Below, one piece after another: positions 33,101-42,321 of a DNA stretch of 64,000 bases (its first letter is position 1; every line of letters starts with the position of its first letter). The stretch spans positions 3,162,001-3,226,000 of the forward strand of contig CM056878.1 in NCBI GenBank assembly GCA_029876055.1. The letters are read 5' to 3'. This stretch comes from Madurella fahalii (lineage: Eukaryota; Ascomycota; Sordariomycetes; Sordariales). The position numbers and the translations under genes are program-made. The notes under the pieces are model-generated. The model saw only the letters and a list, made by a program, of their open reading frames with translations. It was not told the DNA's origin and ran no database searches.

Positions 33101-33758
33101 CCAGCAGCCACGGCGACAGCCATGCGTACCAAGCCTCTGGGGTGGCCGCACAGGCCATAACAGCAAACGGGCTCTCCTTCCACATGACCTCGGTGTCAAA
33201 GACAAGCATGCTGCCCTCGGGCGCGGCGACCTCCTCGGTGCGTCCATCAGGATAGTACTTTGTCCAGCCACTCCGGCGCACCCATGATCGGGGCTTTGGC
33301 GGCAGGTTTGAGAGAGCCAGCTGTTTCGCATGCGTCAGAAAGGGCTCGGCGGCGTCGACGCCCAGTTTGTGGAAGTGTCCATCGAGCGTCTCGCCGGCAA
33401 GGGGCGGTAGGTTGAAGGCAACGGGCGGTATGTTGTCAGTGTTTTTGCCGAGCAGATCGTGGCGGCGGAGGTGGTCGCGCGCAAGTTCGACAAGCTCAGG
33501 CGAGGGCGGAGAGGTGTTGCCGCGGGGGAAGAGCTGTTCGTAGATGCGCGTACTCAGCTGCTGGACGCCAATTTCATTGAAACGAGCTTCACAAGGTACG
33601 GAGAGGTTCTGGTCGCCAACGGTCGACTCGCACCGGCGAAACTGCACCGACGTCAGTCGTCGCCACGAACGGCGGGCGGCGCGGTGCCGCCCGAGACGGA
33701 CGAAGCTTGCGACCGGCGCATCTCCTCCTCTTGCGAAACCACGTATCGGAAGCAGCAT
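30129..33758 (-). CDS. MIP1: Mitochondrial DNA polymerase gamma catalytic subunit
   Basis: One intronless exon of 1209 residues. The start is the ATG at 33758, because the frame opens upstream only with a GTG. The N-terminus is Arg-rich and lacks acidic residues over the first 40 positions, as expected for a mitochondrial presequence. The 3'-5' exonuclease motifs are present: VFDTEV (about 187), VGHNVGFDRAR (about 242) and YCAADVAITH. The family-A polymerase motifs are GADVDSEELWIASV (A), RNDAKVFNYGRIYGAG (B) and ITVHDEIRYL (C). It replicates and repairs mitochondrial DNA in the matrix. The C-terminus carries a fungal-type extension rich in Ala, Thr and Pro with Gly-rich end sequence. The gene is convergent with the calponin-like gene. 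Confidence 0.96.
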   Translation of the reverse strand: MLLPIRGFARGGDAPVASFVRLGRHRAARRSWRRLTSVQFRRCESTVGDQNLSVPCEARFNEIGVQQLSTRIYEQLFPRGNTSPPSPELVELARDHLRRHDLLGKNTDNIPPVAFNLPPLAGETLDGHFHKLGVDAAEPFLTHAKQLALSNLPPKPRSWVRRSGWTKYYPDGRTEEVAAPEGSMLVFDTEVMWKESPFAVMACAATPEAWYAWLSPWLLGETDNDRQLIPLGDPTKERVIVGHNVGFDRARILEEYDLQQTRNSFLDTMSLHVAVNGMCSQQRPTWMKHKKNRELRDKVTKESSNIELVELLNSGAFTAEEEELWVERSSINSLRDVAKFHLDVAIDKEIRNAFGELSRDGVNGKLEELLTYCAADVAITHRVYQIVFPNFLRVCPHPVSFAALRHLASVILPVNKSWDSYLANAEATYHKLSDAVQERLVGLAEKALEIKDDAEKWSTDPWMKQLDWSGQEIKMVKGKKKGDPPRPAARQKKPGMPKWYKDLFPKMDSPINISVRTRIAPLLLRLSWDGHPLFWSEKYGWTFRVPRGEMAKYTERQMAPCDFTDESVAALKEDVDHVYFKLPHKDGPTARCVNPMAKGYLSYFENGTLSSEYSYAKEALEMNASCSYWISARDRIMSQLVVYENDLPPSTGEKSVSQLNAEQKTDETPVGGFILPQVIPMGTITRRAVENTWLTASNAKKNRVGSELKAMVRAPPGHVFVGADVDSEELWIASVVGDATFKIHGGNAIGFMTLEGTKAAGTDLHSRTASILGITRNDAKVFNYGRIYGAGLKFAAQLLRQFNPGLSEKETLAIASKLYATTKGTKTNRKSLYKRPFWRGGTESFVFNKLEAFAEQERPRTPVLGAGITEALMGRFISKGGYLTSRINWAIQSSGVDYLHLLIVAMDYLIRRFNLAARLAITVHDEIRYLVQDQDKYRAAMALQVANLWTRAMFAQQVGIHDLPQSCAFFSAVDIDSVLRKEVDMDCITPSNPVAIPPGESIDITALLQKGDLAHLDESITPDPRYAPKLSDIPYTPRKPVMQELREAEAGEDPAAEMRFIRAQITNDEKEFRDILKETRKPPTAPPAPSSAKKPTATSSTSTARASATTTTTTTTTGSNTAAAAATRKKPAFQPYYTSPRGLIPATPAQREPMSVAEAMGAVPGRFRAGGAGFDRGKWDWKFRGGSAAASSGSRAGAGGGGGGKLNRL

Positions 33759-34367
33759 TCTACACGGCGAAACGAATACAGCCACCGCAAGTCATGGTAG
33801 CTTTGTCGTGTGGGCGGGAGGCAGTGCCCAAGTCGAGGGCGACCAGATCAATCGTTCTTTCGCAAAAGTCGGGATCTACAGGGCTTGAGACAGTTAAAGG
33901 CGAATGTTTTAGTTTGCCCTTTTTTTGCGACTACGGGTCAGCCTGTGGCTTGTGTGGCTTTACGACATAGAACTGTAGCAAAGAGGTACTAACGGAGCAA
34001 TGCCTAACAATTCTCAGCGCACGGGCATTTAGCCCCCCCTTTGAATCCCTGTCTTGGACTGCTCCAGCTACACGGAGTACTCTGCCCCGTTTCCATGACA
34101 TCTCTCCTACTGAGTTAGGGAAACTGTCTCCACAGAATGAGGGCCTTCTGGTCAGAGGGGCACGCTTACTGTGATGATGTTCCAGGCGCTGGAGCTCGTT
34201 GGAGACCCGTTTTTATTTGCATCATAAGGAGGGTCGTCCTGGCCATTGCTCCTTAGACGGAGACTGAATTCAGCATTTCTTTCCACACTTTGTTGCAAGC
34301 TCAATCGAAGCGCTTTCTTTGCGTGCAAAGCAGTCTCCATCCGATCAGAGAGAGCTCTATCTGCACA
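33759..34367. other. Intergenic, no gene recognised
   Basis: Promoter side of MIP1 and sequence bordering the LTR cluster. A 105-codon reverse frame at 34152-34469 runs into the LTR-like sequence and shows no recognisable domain. Confidence 0.45.
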
Positions 34368-34620
34368 TGTTGTTTTGACCTTAACTGGCGTCCCGTAACT
34401 GATGACCTTCCAAGGCGTCAGAGGTAATGTTGGGAGTAGGCACTTCAGGAACACTGGCATGGTGTACACAAGTATTAGAATGAAGCTGATTTATTCCTTA
34501 GTCCTCCTGGAGGACCTTTCTATGGGAGTCTTTATAGTCGTGAGCGATGAACCTGGGCCGACATCCCGTCAGACCTGATTTGTTAAGGTATCATCTGGCC
34601 GGTCTTGTCTATCTTATCTG
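34368..34620 (-). mobile_element. Diverged LTR copy (third), opposite orientation
   Basis: Read on the minus strand, this block follows the same order as the two LTRs downstream. Shared stretches include CCCGTAACTG..GACCT (about 34393), GGAACACTGGCATG (about 34447), CCTCCTGG..GACC (about 34503), GGGAGTCTTTATAG (about 34525) and CCTGGGCCG.CATCCCGTCAG (about 34551). The 5' edge TGTTG at 34368 corresponds to the CA terminus of the LTR. The other edge is too decayed to place, and no target duplication could be found. Confidence 0.6.
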
Positions 34621-34761
34621 TCTGGCATTGGCCGTCTTTGCCTTCCCCCTTGTTTTGATGGATATGTAGATGATATGTGTTTCTACACCACCTCACTACC
34701 GCCATCACTTATCAAGCTATAAGGGGTTCTCTTCCATAGAGGTTTTAGCATCAATGGCAAT

Positions 34762-35015
34762 TGTTACGTGGTGGAGACCAGCACTGCCTCGAAGTGTGTG
34801 GGTCCGCACCCCGTCGGAGATGACGGCCCAGGGGTCACCACTTACGTCTATAAAGACTCCGTAGATTTGTCCCCAGGAGAACGTTAACTGAATCAACTCA
34901 TCATCTCTTACTTTGTTCATAGATCATGCCAGTGTTCATGAAGTACCTACCTCAGCATTAGAGTTGACGCCATTGAGGTCGCCAGTTACGGGACTACGAC
35001 GAAAACCCCGTAACA
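34762..35015 (+). mobile_element. Solo LTR 1 (254 bp)
   Basis: Starts TGTTACG and ends CGTAACA, the TG...CA inverted ends of an LTR, and contains a TATAAAG promoter-like motif near 34850. Flanks are GCAAT on the left and GCAAC on the right, a 5-bp target duplication with one C/T difference that fits RIP-type decay. It is about the same length as, and collinear with, LTR 2. No internal retroelement region lies next to it, so it is a solo LTR. The parent element cannot be named from the LTR alone. Confidence 0.82.
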
Positions 35016-35041
35016 GCAACAAGCTACTCGAGTAGTATAAT

Positions 35042-35294
35042 TGTTACGTGCTGGAGACTAGCACTGCTCTGCAGTATCTGGGGCCGTATCCTGTCAGGGA
35101 TGGCAGCCCAGGGGTCATCACTTACGTCTATAAAGACCCCCTAGATTTACCCTCAGAAGGACCTTGAAGAATCTTTCTATCATCTCTTACCTTACTTCTA
35201 TCTCATACTAATGTTCATAAAGTGCCTACCTCAGCGTCAAGGTTGACGCTATTAAGGTCACCAGTTCTAGGACTATGAGGGAAATCCCGTAACA
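35042..35294 (+). mobile_element. Solo LTR 2 (253 bp)
   Basis: Starts TGTTACG and ends CGTAACA with a TATAAAGA motif near 35130. It is flanked by a perfect 5-bp target duplication ATAAT (35037-35041 and 35295-35299). It lies inside the coding sequence of a TPR unit. It is clearly related to LTR 1 but diverged, so the two are separate insertions and not one element with two LTRs. Confidence 0.87.
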
Positions 35295-35299
35295 ATAAT

Positions 35300-35890
35300 A
35301 GTCTCTTTAACCTAGCTATTAGCTTGGTAGGCTACTGCAAGTGCGTGCTGCGATGTGAGCTGCGAGGGGTGGTCTTCAGCAAGTGTTTTGGCCATAATAG
35401 CAACAACCTGCTCGAGTAGTGCAATGGCCTCTTTGACCTGGCCATTGGCTTCGTAGGCTACTGCAAGTTCATGCTGTGATATGAGCCGCGAGGGGTGGTC
35501 TTCGGCAAGTGTTTTGGCCATAATAGCAACAACCTGCTCGAGTAGTGCAATGGCCTCTTTGACCTGGCCATTGGTGTTGTAGGCTACTGCAAGTGCGTGC
35601 TGCGATGCGAGCCGCGAGGGGTGGTCTTCGGCAAGTGTTTTGGCCATAATAGCAACAACCTGCTCGAGTAATGTAATAGCCTCTTTGACCTGGCCATTGG
35701 TGTTGTAGGCTACTGCAAGTGCGTGCTGCGATGCGAGCCGCAAGGGATGGTCTTCGGCAAGTGTTTTGACCGTAATAGCAACAACCTGCTCGAGTAGTGC
35801 AATGGCCTCTTTGACCTGGCCATTGGCTTCGTAGGCTACTGCAAGTTCATGCTGTGATACGAGCCGCGAGGGGTGGTCTTCGGCGAAATG
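35300..35890 (-). repeat. Tandem 126-bp TPR-coding repeats
   Basis: The string AAGTGTTTTGGCC and its neighbours recur at 35381, 35507, 35633 and 35759, a strict 126-bp period (42 codons). Units are nearly identical, and differences concentrate in a few codons (for example HELAVAYEANG versus HALAVAYNTNG). Such homogenised repeats are typical of fungal NLR sensor domains. Confidence 0.92.
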
Positions 35891-38533
35891 ACGATTCCTC
35901 CATTGGCAAGCCTCTTCCAAACTATTAATAGCTTCATTGATCCGTCCATCTTCTTTCAAACACCGTCCAACCCAGTACAACAAATCAGATTTCTCCTCTA
36001 TATCAAGCTCCTTGTTGTGCTGCAATACCCTGAGAGCATGCGGAAGGTACTCTCTCCATAGATTGCGATTCGCATAATCGTCAGACGGGAAAACCATTGC
36101 AAGATGTTGAATCGCGTTATCATTCGTCGTTGCCATCAGGCCTTCTCTTTGAACCCAGATTCGCGTTGCCAAGTGTACCAGACCGTGCATGTCGAATACC
36201 TTGCTATCCCCCCGCCTGGTCAGAAATGCGTACGCGCATAACGTCCCGATTGCATCAACCAGCTGCTCTGTTGACTCGGAGCCGGGGAGTAGCGACTGAG
36301 GTATTCCTTTGGGCTCGATGCACGATATAAACGATAGCAGATCGGCGGCAGCGTTGTCGTACTTGCGGATCTGGTCGAACGATACGAGCCACGTCGTCGC
36401 TATCGCATTTTGCGACCATGGGTACCGAGTATTGTCCCGAAACTCTTTGCTCATCAGGCCGATGATGTTCTGCTGAGTGCCGTGCAGTAGCCCGACGTAC
36501 TCGGCAAGGGGTACCTGTTTTATATTGATATAGGCCGCCGCCTGTGTAATCGCTAGGGGAAGGTAGGCAAGCTCCTTCAGCAGCTCTGCCATCGCCGCTT
36601 CATCACGAAGTATATCCTTCTGAATCAGCGACTTTTCCAAAAACCTAGCTGCCTCTGGCGGGTCCATCTCGTGTAGCTCAACCACATCGCTCCCGGCAAC
36701 CGACACGGCTACTTCTCGAGATCGTGTCGTGAATAGGGTAAGGCCGTCGTCGCTTTCGGGAAGGTACTCGCTGATGCCACCCGGCATATCCGCAGAGCCA
36801 AAGAGGATATCTCTATCATCCGCGTTATCCACGATGAGAAGCCATGGCCCGGCTGCCTCGGAGCCCAGGTACCGCCGCACGGTCTCTTTAAGATCATCGT
36901 CCCTGCCGCCACTTTGGATAGGGAGCTTCCTGGCTATAGCGGTAAAGGCCTGTTCAAAGGTCGCGTTGCTCAACGCCGGTACCCAGAAGATGGAGAACTC
37001 GGGCCGGTGTTTCTTTGTCCAGTATGCCAGCTGTAGGGCAACCTGGGTCTTGCCAACACCGCCTAGGCCAACAACGGCGGCCTTCCGCCACTCCTTGCGC
37101 ACGAACAGCATCGCTTTGAGAGTGTCTAGCATCCTATCCCGTCCGACGAAGCGCCGGTTCTCGGAGAGGGGAATGTAGTGGCAAGGCAGGGCGGCACGAT
37201 CTGTAGCAGGGGTCAGCAGTTGCTAGCCGTTATGGTAGAGCTAACTACACGAACTTGTCAATGCCCTGTCGCACCCGCCTCCCATTTCTGGTGCACTAGC
37301 CTCAACTCTGGATGTTATCGGTAATATTTCCTGGAGCCTGGTTCCATTTCCACCAAACACCGTACGATGTATGAACTGCTGGAGCACGCCAAGGATGGCC
37401 CGGTACCGTGGATCTGCCCTATCATCACATCTGGCCATCTGCATGTGGTTCGCGTCGATACTCTCGACAGTCTCGAGGGATCGCGACAGACCGAGCTTCG
37501 AGGAGAAATCGTCCACAACCTACCGTGAATTTACGATTAGCACTCAAGAGGACGTTCAGGACGTAGCGGCAACGTACCTTATTGTGCAAGCCCTTCATGC
37601 CCGATATTCCCCTTGCCTCCTGGAACGAGTGGATCCGAATTCGAGATTGGTCCGCGATGGTCATAAACTCCTCGTGGATATTGTCCAAGACCTCGCTGTT
37701 CACCTCCAGCGTCTCGATGATCTTCTTGTTCGAGTCTTGCAGTGCCAGAAGAGCTAGATTCGACGCGATCTCGCCCCATCCTGCATACGCACTCCCTCGG
37801 TGAGGCGTGCCAAGGAAGACAACTAGTTTCGTTCTCGCGCGACACGCATCCGATCGGCGTATCGCCTGTTACCCAACATAAGCATCAGCTATTGTGTTAA
37901 GCAGGCCAGACGTACGTCTTTGATGATGATGCCGCCGAGGCTGTGTGCCACGAATAGGATCGGGTCCTGTTATCATCAGTTCGAGCCTCCCACCCTAGTC
38001 ACTGAAGCGCACCCACCTCGTTTCGGATATCCCGCTCGATGCGCACTGCAAAGTCGCGGCCGTGCTGCGACACGCTGTTCTTGTTGTTCGCCCGGAACAG
38101 CCCGCCAATTGCGTCTGCATTATAGCCATATGTCCATACTCTCGCGTCGAGAATGTCTTGTGTAAGATACTCATCGGGCCAGAACAGCTTGTTAGGGTTC
38201 TCTTCGCTCGTCTCCTTGTCGGCAATCAAGGTTGTAGGCGAAGTCCGCGCTGAGGACGACGGTTTGGACTTGAAGAGGGCCGTCAAGATATTTCGTTTGC
38301 GTGACGTCGCCGTTCCCGCGTCCTTATTGCCCCTATCCACGCTGCTCCTGTCCCGGCTGTCCTCCCATGTGTGCTGCGGATGCCCTCGCAAGCCGTGCAC
38401 AAAGATGATACTGCTCCGCGTTAGTCACGGCCACCCGCATCGGACTCGATCGCATATACTTGACTCGGTACGGGCCGTCCCTAGCGCCCTGACTACCAGA
38501 GAGTTCTGTGAAGCCGATCCGGTGCACCGGCAT
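35312..38533 (-). CDS. NLR-type protein: SesB-like hydrolase, NB-ARC, TPR repeats (C-terminally truncated)
   Basis: Six exons, 38533-38460, 38410-38017, 37966-37916, 37865-37578, 37519-37249 and 37200-35312, give 988 residues. The N-terminal alpha/beta-hydrolase has IIFVHGLRGHPQHTW, the nucleophile region LFVAHSLGGIIIKD and VVFLGTPHRGSAYAGW. The NB-ARC begins after LPCHYIPLSENRRFVGRD with P-loop VGLGGVGKTQVAL (about residue 403), Walker B PWLLIVDNADD and TLFTTRSREVAV. Degenerate then near-identical 42-residue TPRs fill about 798-988. Fungal proteins of this build act in non-self recognition and incompatibility (family knowledge). The stop at 35312 comes from a CAG-to-TAG change inside a TPR unit, so the original protein was longer. 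The donor of the last intron (GTAGTT at 37248) is the least certain junction. Confidence 0.88.
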
Positions 38534-39959
38534 GTCTAACCGGACGTTCGGTATCAAGCCGAGTCGGCTATCAGGTATGAAACGAGGGACTCGCGTTCTC
38601 CGCGAATGCGGGGTTTGGGAGTTAAAACCTCAGCCGCAAGCCTGCACTACTTCAAGCCTTGCCAGAGTTTGGATACATGGGCATTCGACGCCCAGCTCAA
38701 CTACATCACCACCGCATTCTCCGTGCTATCTCGTCCGGTTTCAAATCTCCGCGGCAATGATTGGCGTCTTCATCATCAATGGGCCATGTATCGCACTCCA
38801 AATATTCTACACGTTTAGCCAAGATAATGTTTGGTCGCCTTTCCATTCGGCTGATTGGCTGGTTGAAGACGCGATAGATGTCGCCGAATGCCGCTCCTTC
38901 AACTGCTCACTGGAGCCATCGGGCCTCGAGGAGGCGGTCGTGAGGAGGCGTGATGATTCTAGGACGCCCCACCCCGTTTGGCGGCGCTTTCTTGGTGGGT
39001 GTTGTAAAGTCTTCAGTGTAATGAGGTACTCGCACTTGCGAACTTTGAGTGTGGACGTAGTGTAGAACTGGGCCTGAATTGGCGCCGCTTTTCTGTTATG
39101 GCGACTAATAACGGTACCTCTGGAGTACTGTACAACCAGGCAAGGGGTGAAAGCCACGGGTGCCCGGAGAAGGGACCCGCTGAAAAGGATTGGATTCAAA
39201 ATGTAGCGACGCCCAGTTCGCCTTCCACTGTAACATAGTACAGCGCAAGAAAACGGGGAATAGGGGCCCGCAACGAAGCAGCCGTTCTCCACAGCATGAC
39301 GCCAGGATGCGCCGGAATATGCCGCTTGGAGACGCTGGGGATTCTTTCCACCAATCAAATTCAGAGTCCGAAGCGTCGGAGCACCCAGTTACCAAAACGG
39401 TGGGCCTGAGATTTCAGCTGCAAAGACACTTGGCAGCTGATGATCCATCTGGTCGCGTCTGACGGGCTGGTTCACTTAAACAATGTTATAGAAAAAGATG
39501 GTGGGTCCATTTCTCATATAATCCGCAGTTGGAGCCATTTGGGATGCGATCGCAATTTGCTGAGAAACTCGTGTGGCCTGGTGGGTGGTTCTGATGGCGG
39601 TTAGTTAAATGAGCTGGACGGCAGAAGTAGCCAAGGTGGGTTTTGCGCCAACGAGGCCGCGAATGCAGCGATACGGTGTGACGGGGAGCCTTGGAACAAT
39701 TAAGGCAGACCGGCAAACCACCTCCCTTCGGCGAGCGAGGCTCTTGTGTTCTCCCACATGCTCACCTCGCCGTCTCCCACATGTCGGGACACCTTTCCTA
39801 GTGGCGTCAATTGAACGGAACCTCTCCAAATTTGCGTGTGCCCTCACCAGAGCGTGTCCATTTTGTCTACTGGCGACCGGTTCTAGCACCAACGATGAGG
39901 TGAGGCGTGTCTGGCTCGAACACCTGTTCAGAAAAAGCGTCTTACTCCACAACGCAGCC
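38534..39959. other. Intergenic between divergent genes
   Basis: Promoter region shared by the NLR (minus) and the RING gene (plus). The reading frame at 39609-40013 matters only for its last 17 codons, taken here as exon 1 of the RING gene. Confidence 0.5.
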
Positions 39960-40304
39960 ATGGCCGACAACTTTTTGGATGCGAGTTTCGATGATTTTTT
40001 TGAAGGCAAGTAATTTAGCTCCTCGGCGCCGCTGAAGCGTTTGACTATTGTTTCTTGCCGTTTGCACCCTAACACACACCGTGTCTTCCAAAGACCACGC
40101 CCTCTTTGAGCTCACAAACCTCGCGCTGCCGCTGCCTCATCTGGTCACCTTCTCAGCTTCTTCGCCTTCCTTCCGCACCTCACCCTTCAACGCTCTGGGC
40201 CCCATCGAGCCGCCAGCGTATTCTGCCTTTGCCCGCCGACGGCCCGTTGGAAACCTTCTCCGACCGCTCGTTGACCCGTCATCGGTCGTTGGCATGCCCT
40301 TGGC

Positions 40305-40344
<40 letters not shown>

Positions 40345-41517
40345 ACCGCTGCTGCTGGACGCTCTCGTCGCGTCGGTGCTGGCGGCGGATTTAACCAGGG
40401 ACCCACCCGCCCCGGCACTTCCAATCCGCCGACGCCCGCCCCGCGACGCCCCGCGGCTCCATCCCTCAACCCAGCATCGGCAAGGGACCGATCCCTACCA
40501 AACCAGGACCCAAATCGATACCTAAATCCGCCACCATTCCAGAACCCAAGCGCGTCCACAGCGCCAACGACCACGTCAGCGACAACGATCACGAGCCACA
40601 GCGTCTTGTCGTCCAACTGCCCACTCCATCGCCCTCCCGATTCCTCATCAGGTTCAACCGCCGCCTACGAAGCGAACAGCGACGACCTCTTCTTCCTGAA
40701 CGAGCTTGTTTCACGCGATTTTTCAAGCCCACCTCCGATCCTTGCTCGAAGCCCACGCGAGAATCTCAGCACGCGAGACACCACAAGCACACCCAACCTA
40801 GTGGGGCTGTCGGGCACTCGTCCCGACAGGAGTGACGAACCCGCAACCACTGCTGGTCCGGCAGAAACACCGGCCGTAGGGGGCGACTCTGACGACTCGG
40901 AAGTCATGCCGTCGCACACGCGATCCAAGAGGGCCCCGCGGGCTGGTGACTTATCATTCCCCCCAGCGTCTAGCGGCAGCCAGGCTGGACCGTCGACAAG
41001 GCCTACTTCGTCTGCCGGGCAGCGGAGATCTTCGCGGGGAAGCGCGCTACAAACATCACAGCAGCCTCTGCCAAGCCAGAGCTCTTCCATCAAGAAGCGG
41101 AAACGGGACGATGACACGGCTGTGGTCAAGGGAGAGGCCGACGACGAGGACATCTTCGGAGATGATCTTTTTGGCGACCATGACGTAGTCGACCTGGTGG
41201 ACATGGACGAGGTTCCCGCCGAGATCCGCAGCCAAAAGACGAAGAACTATGTCAAGCTCAGCGCCTTTAACTGCGTCATTTGCATGGACGATGTCACCGA
41301 CCTGACGGTTACGCATTGCGGCCACCTCTTTTGCTCTGGCTGTCTTCACTCTGCGCTCAACATCGATGCCACCAAGAGAATCTGCCCTATTTGCCGGCAA
41401 AGGATCGACAATCTCCCGTCGAATGGAAAGTGGAGTCAGAGGGCAAAGGGGTACTACCCGCTGGAGCTGAAGCTGATGACCAAGACGACCTTGGGGAAAA
41501 GGACTGCAGAGTCGTGA
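39960..41517 (+). CDS. RING-finger E3 ubiquitin ligase, Slx8-like
   Basis: Proposed exons 39960-40005 and 40094-41517 give 489 residues. The C-terminal C3HC4 RING (about residues 404-450) is clear: FNCVICMDDVTDLTVTHCGH, then LFCSGC and KRICPICRQRI. It is followed by GYYPLELKLMTK. Position and sequence resemble the SUMO-targeted ubiquitin ligase subunit Slx8 of ascomycetes. The N-terminal 400 residues are disordered, with a poly-Ala run from GCT repeats (40305-40344), Ser/Pro-rich sequence, a KKRKRDDD nuclear-localisation-like stretch, and acidic DDEDIFGDDLFGDHDVVDLV, which could include a SUMO-interacting motif. Exon 1 (MADNFLDASFDDFFE) needs a GC-AG intron with consensus AG|GCAAGT donor. Without it the frame has no ATG before 40293. 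Slx8 identity is probable, not proven. Confidence 0.76.
40006..40093 (+). other. Probable GC-AG intron
   Basis: The donor reads AAG|GCAAGT, a strong GC-type donor. A CCCTAAC branch site and CCAAAG acceptor follow. It joins FFE to DHALFELTN in frame. The nearby canonical GTAATT at 40010 would put a stop shortly after the acceptor. Confidence 0.6.
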
Positions 41518-42321
41518 GGGCGCCATCTCGGGATCACGAAATCAGTTACTCAAGCGCAAAGCGGCTCGCCACTCCAACAATCTCGGGGGTGTTTCACCCT
41601 TTGTTGGACGTTGGTGAAGGGGAAGGCGGCGGGGGGCGGGCTGGGGGATGGTTACGACGGCGGGAGATGGGACTTCTCTAGCATTATAGAGACTCGTTCA
41701 GCATTCCGCCAGAGCGAGCGTCTCGCTCTTTTCGGAGAGCTCATGGACAAGTGGCGAGATGAACAGCTGAATACCCCTTCAACCCTGTCGATATCAGCCC
41801 GCTCAAGGGCACGGCACCCTTGTGCCATACATACATAAATACGGATACGGACGGCATTTGCAGTGTGTTGTGCCGTATATCCCTTGTCATATAAACATAC
41901 GTTCTTCGCATCAGGAGCGCTGTGGAGGACAGGACGGGACAGGACAGGACAGGACAAGACAGCATACAATAAAGGGAGGGCAGCTTTGTTTTTGAGCCAA
42001 TACCATGGTGTTTTCTGAACGTGATGAGCTGCAAGTACGAGCGTGAATTGCAGGGATGCTTCGCAAGGTGAAGGTGACTATTAGCTAGCTAATCCCTCCT
42101 AGATAATGCATAACAGCCGTTTCCAATCCGGTCCAACCCACGAGCACGGTGAGAAGGGAAGGGAGAAACATGAATTACCACCCGCTTTGTTTGACCGAAC
42201 CACTTTTTCTAGTCCAACACCTGACTAACAAATCCCCTAGCAAAAAAAGTGCTTCTTCATTTCCCGCCTCTCTTCCCTTTCGTTTTCTCTACTTTCAATG
42301 TTGTTGCTGCGATGCCCTTCT
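41518..42321. other. Intergenic between convergent genes
   Basis: Contains a GGACA pentanucleotide microsatellite at about 41931-41958. No gene is recognised. Confidence 0.5.

Larger units (their letters stand above)
34672..35311 (-). pseudogene. Decayed 3' TPR units of the NLR gene, interrupted by two solo LTRs
   Basis: Once the two LTRs are removed, the remaining pieces (35311-35295, 35036-35016 and 34761-34672) align in order with the 126-bp TPR units of the upstream gene. The coding strand reads AAT AGC TAG GTT AAA GAG ACT, where intact units encode N-G-Q-V-K-E-A, and later CTC GAG TAG CTT GTT where they encode L-E-Q-V-V. Most differences are C-to-T or G-to-A. The NLR therefore once had at least one to two further TPR units. 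No further units are recognisable left of about 34672. Confidence 0.75.

Noticed and set aside
34152..34469. 105-codon reverse frame next to the LTR cluster
   Set aside because: Its N-terminal third overlaps the third LTR relic and no domain is seen. Likely chance or part of decayed repeat DNA.
34762..35294. The two LTRs as the ends of one small retroelement
   Set aside because: Only 26 bp separates them, that piece is TPR-coding DNA, and each has its own target duplication, so two independent solo LTRs fit better.
40106..40525. Poly-Leu frame across the GCT repeat
   Set aside because: It is an alternative frame of the same trinucleotide repeat. The Ala frame continues into the RING domain and is the coding one.
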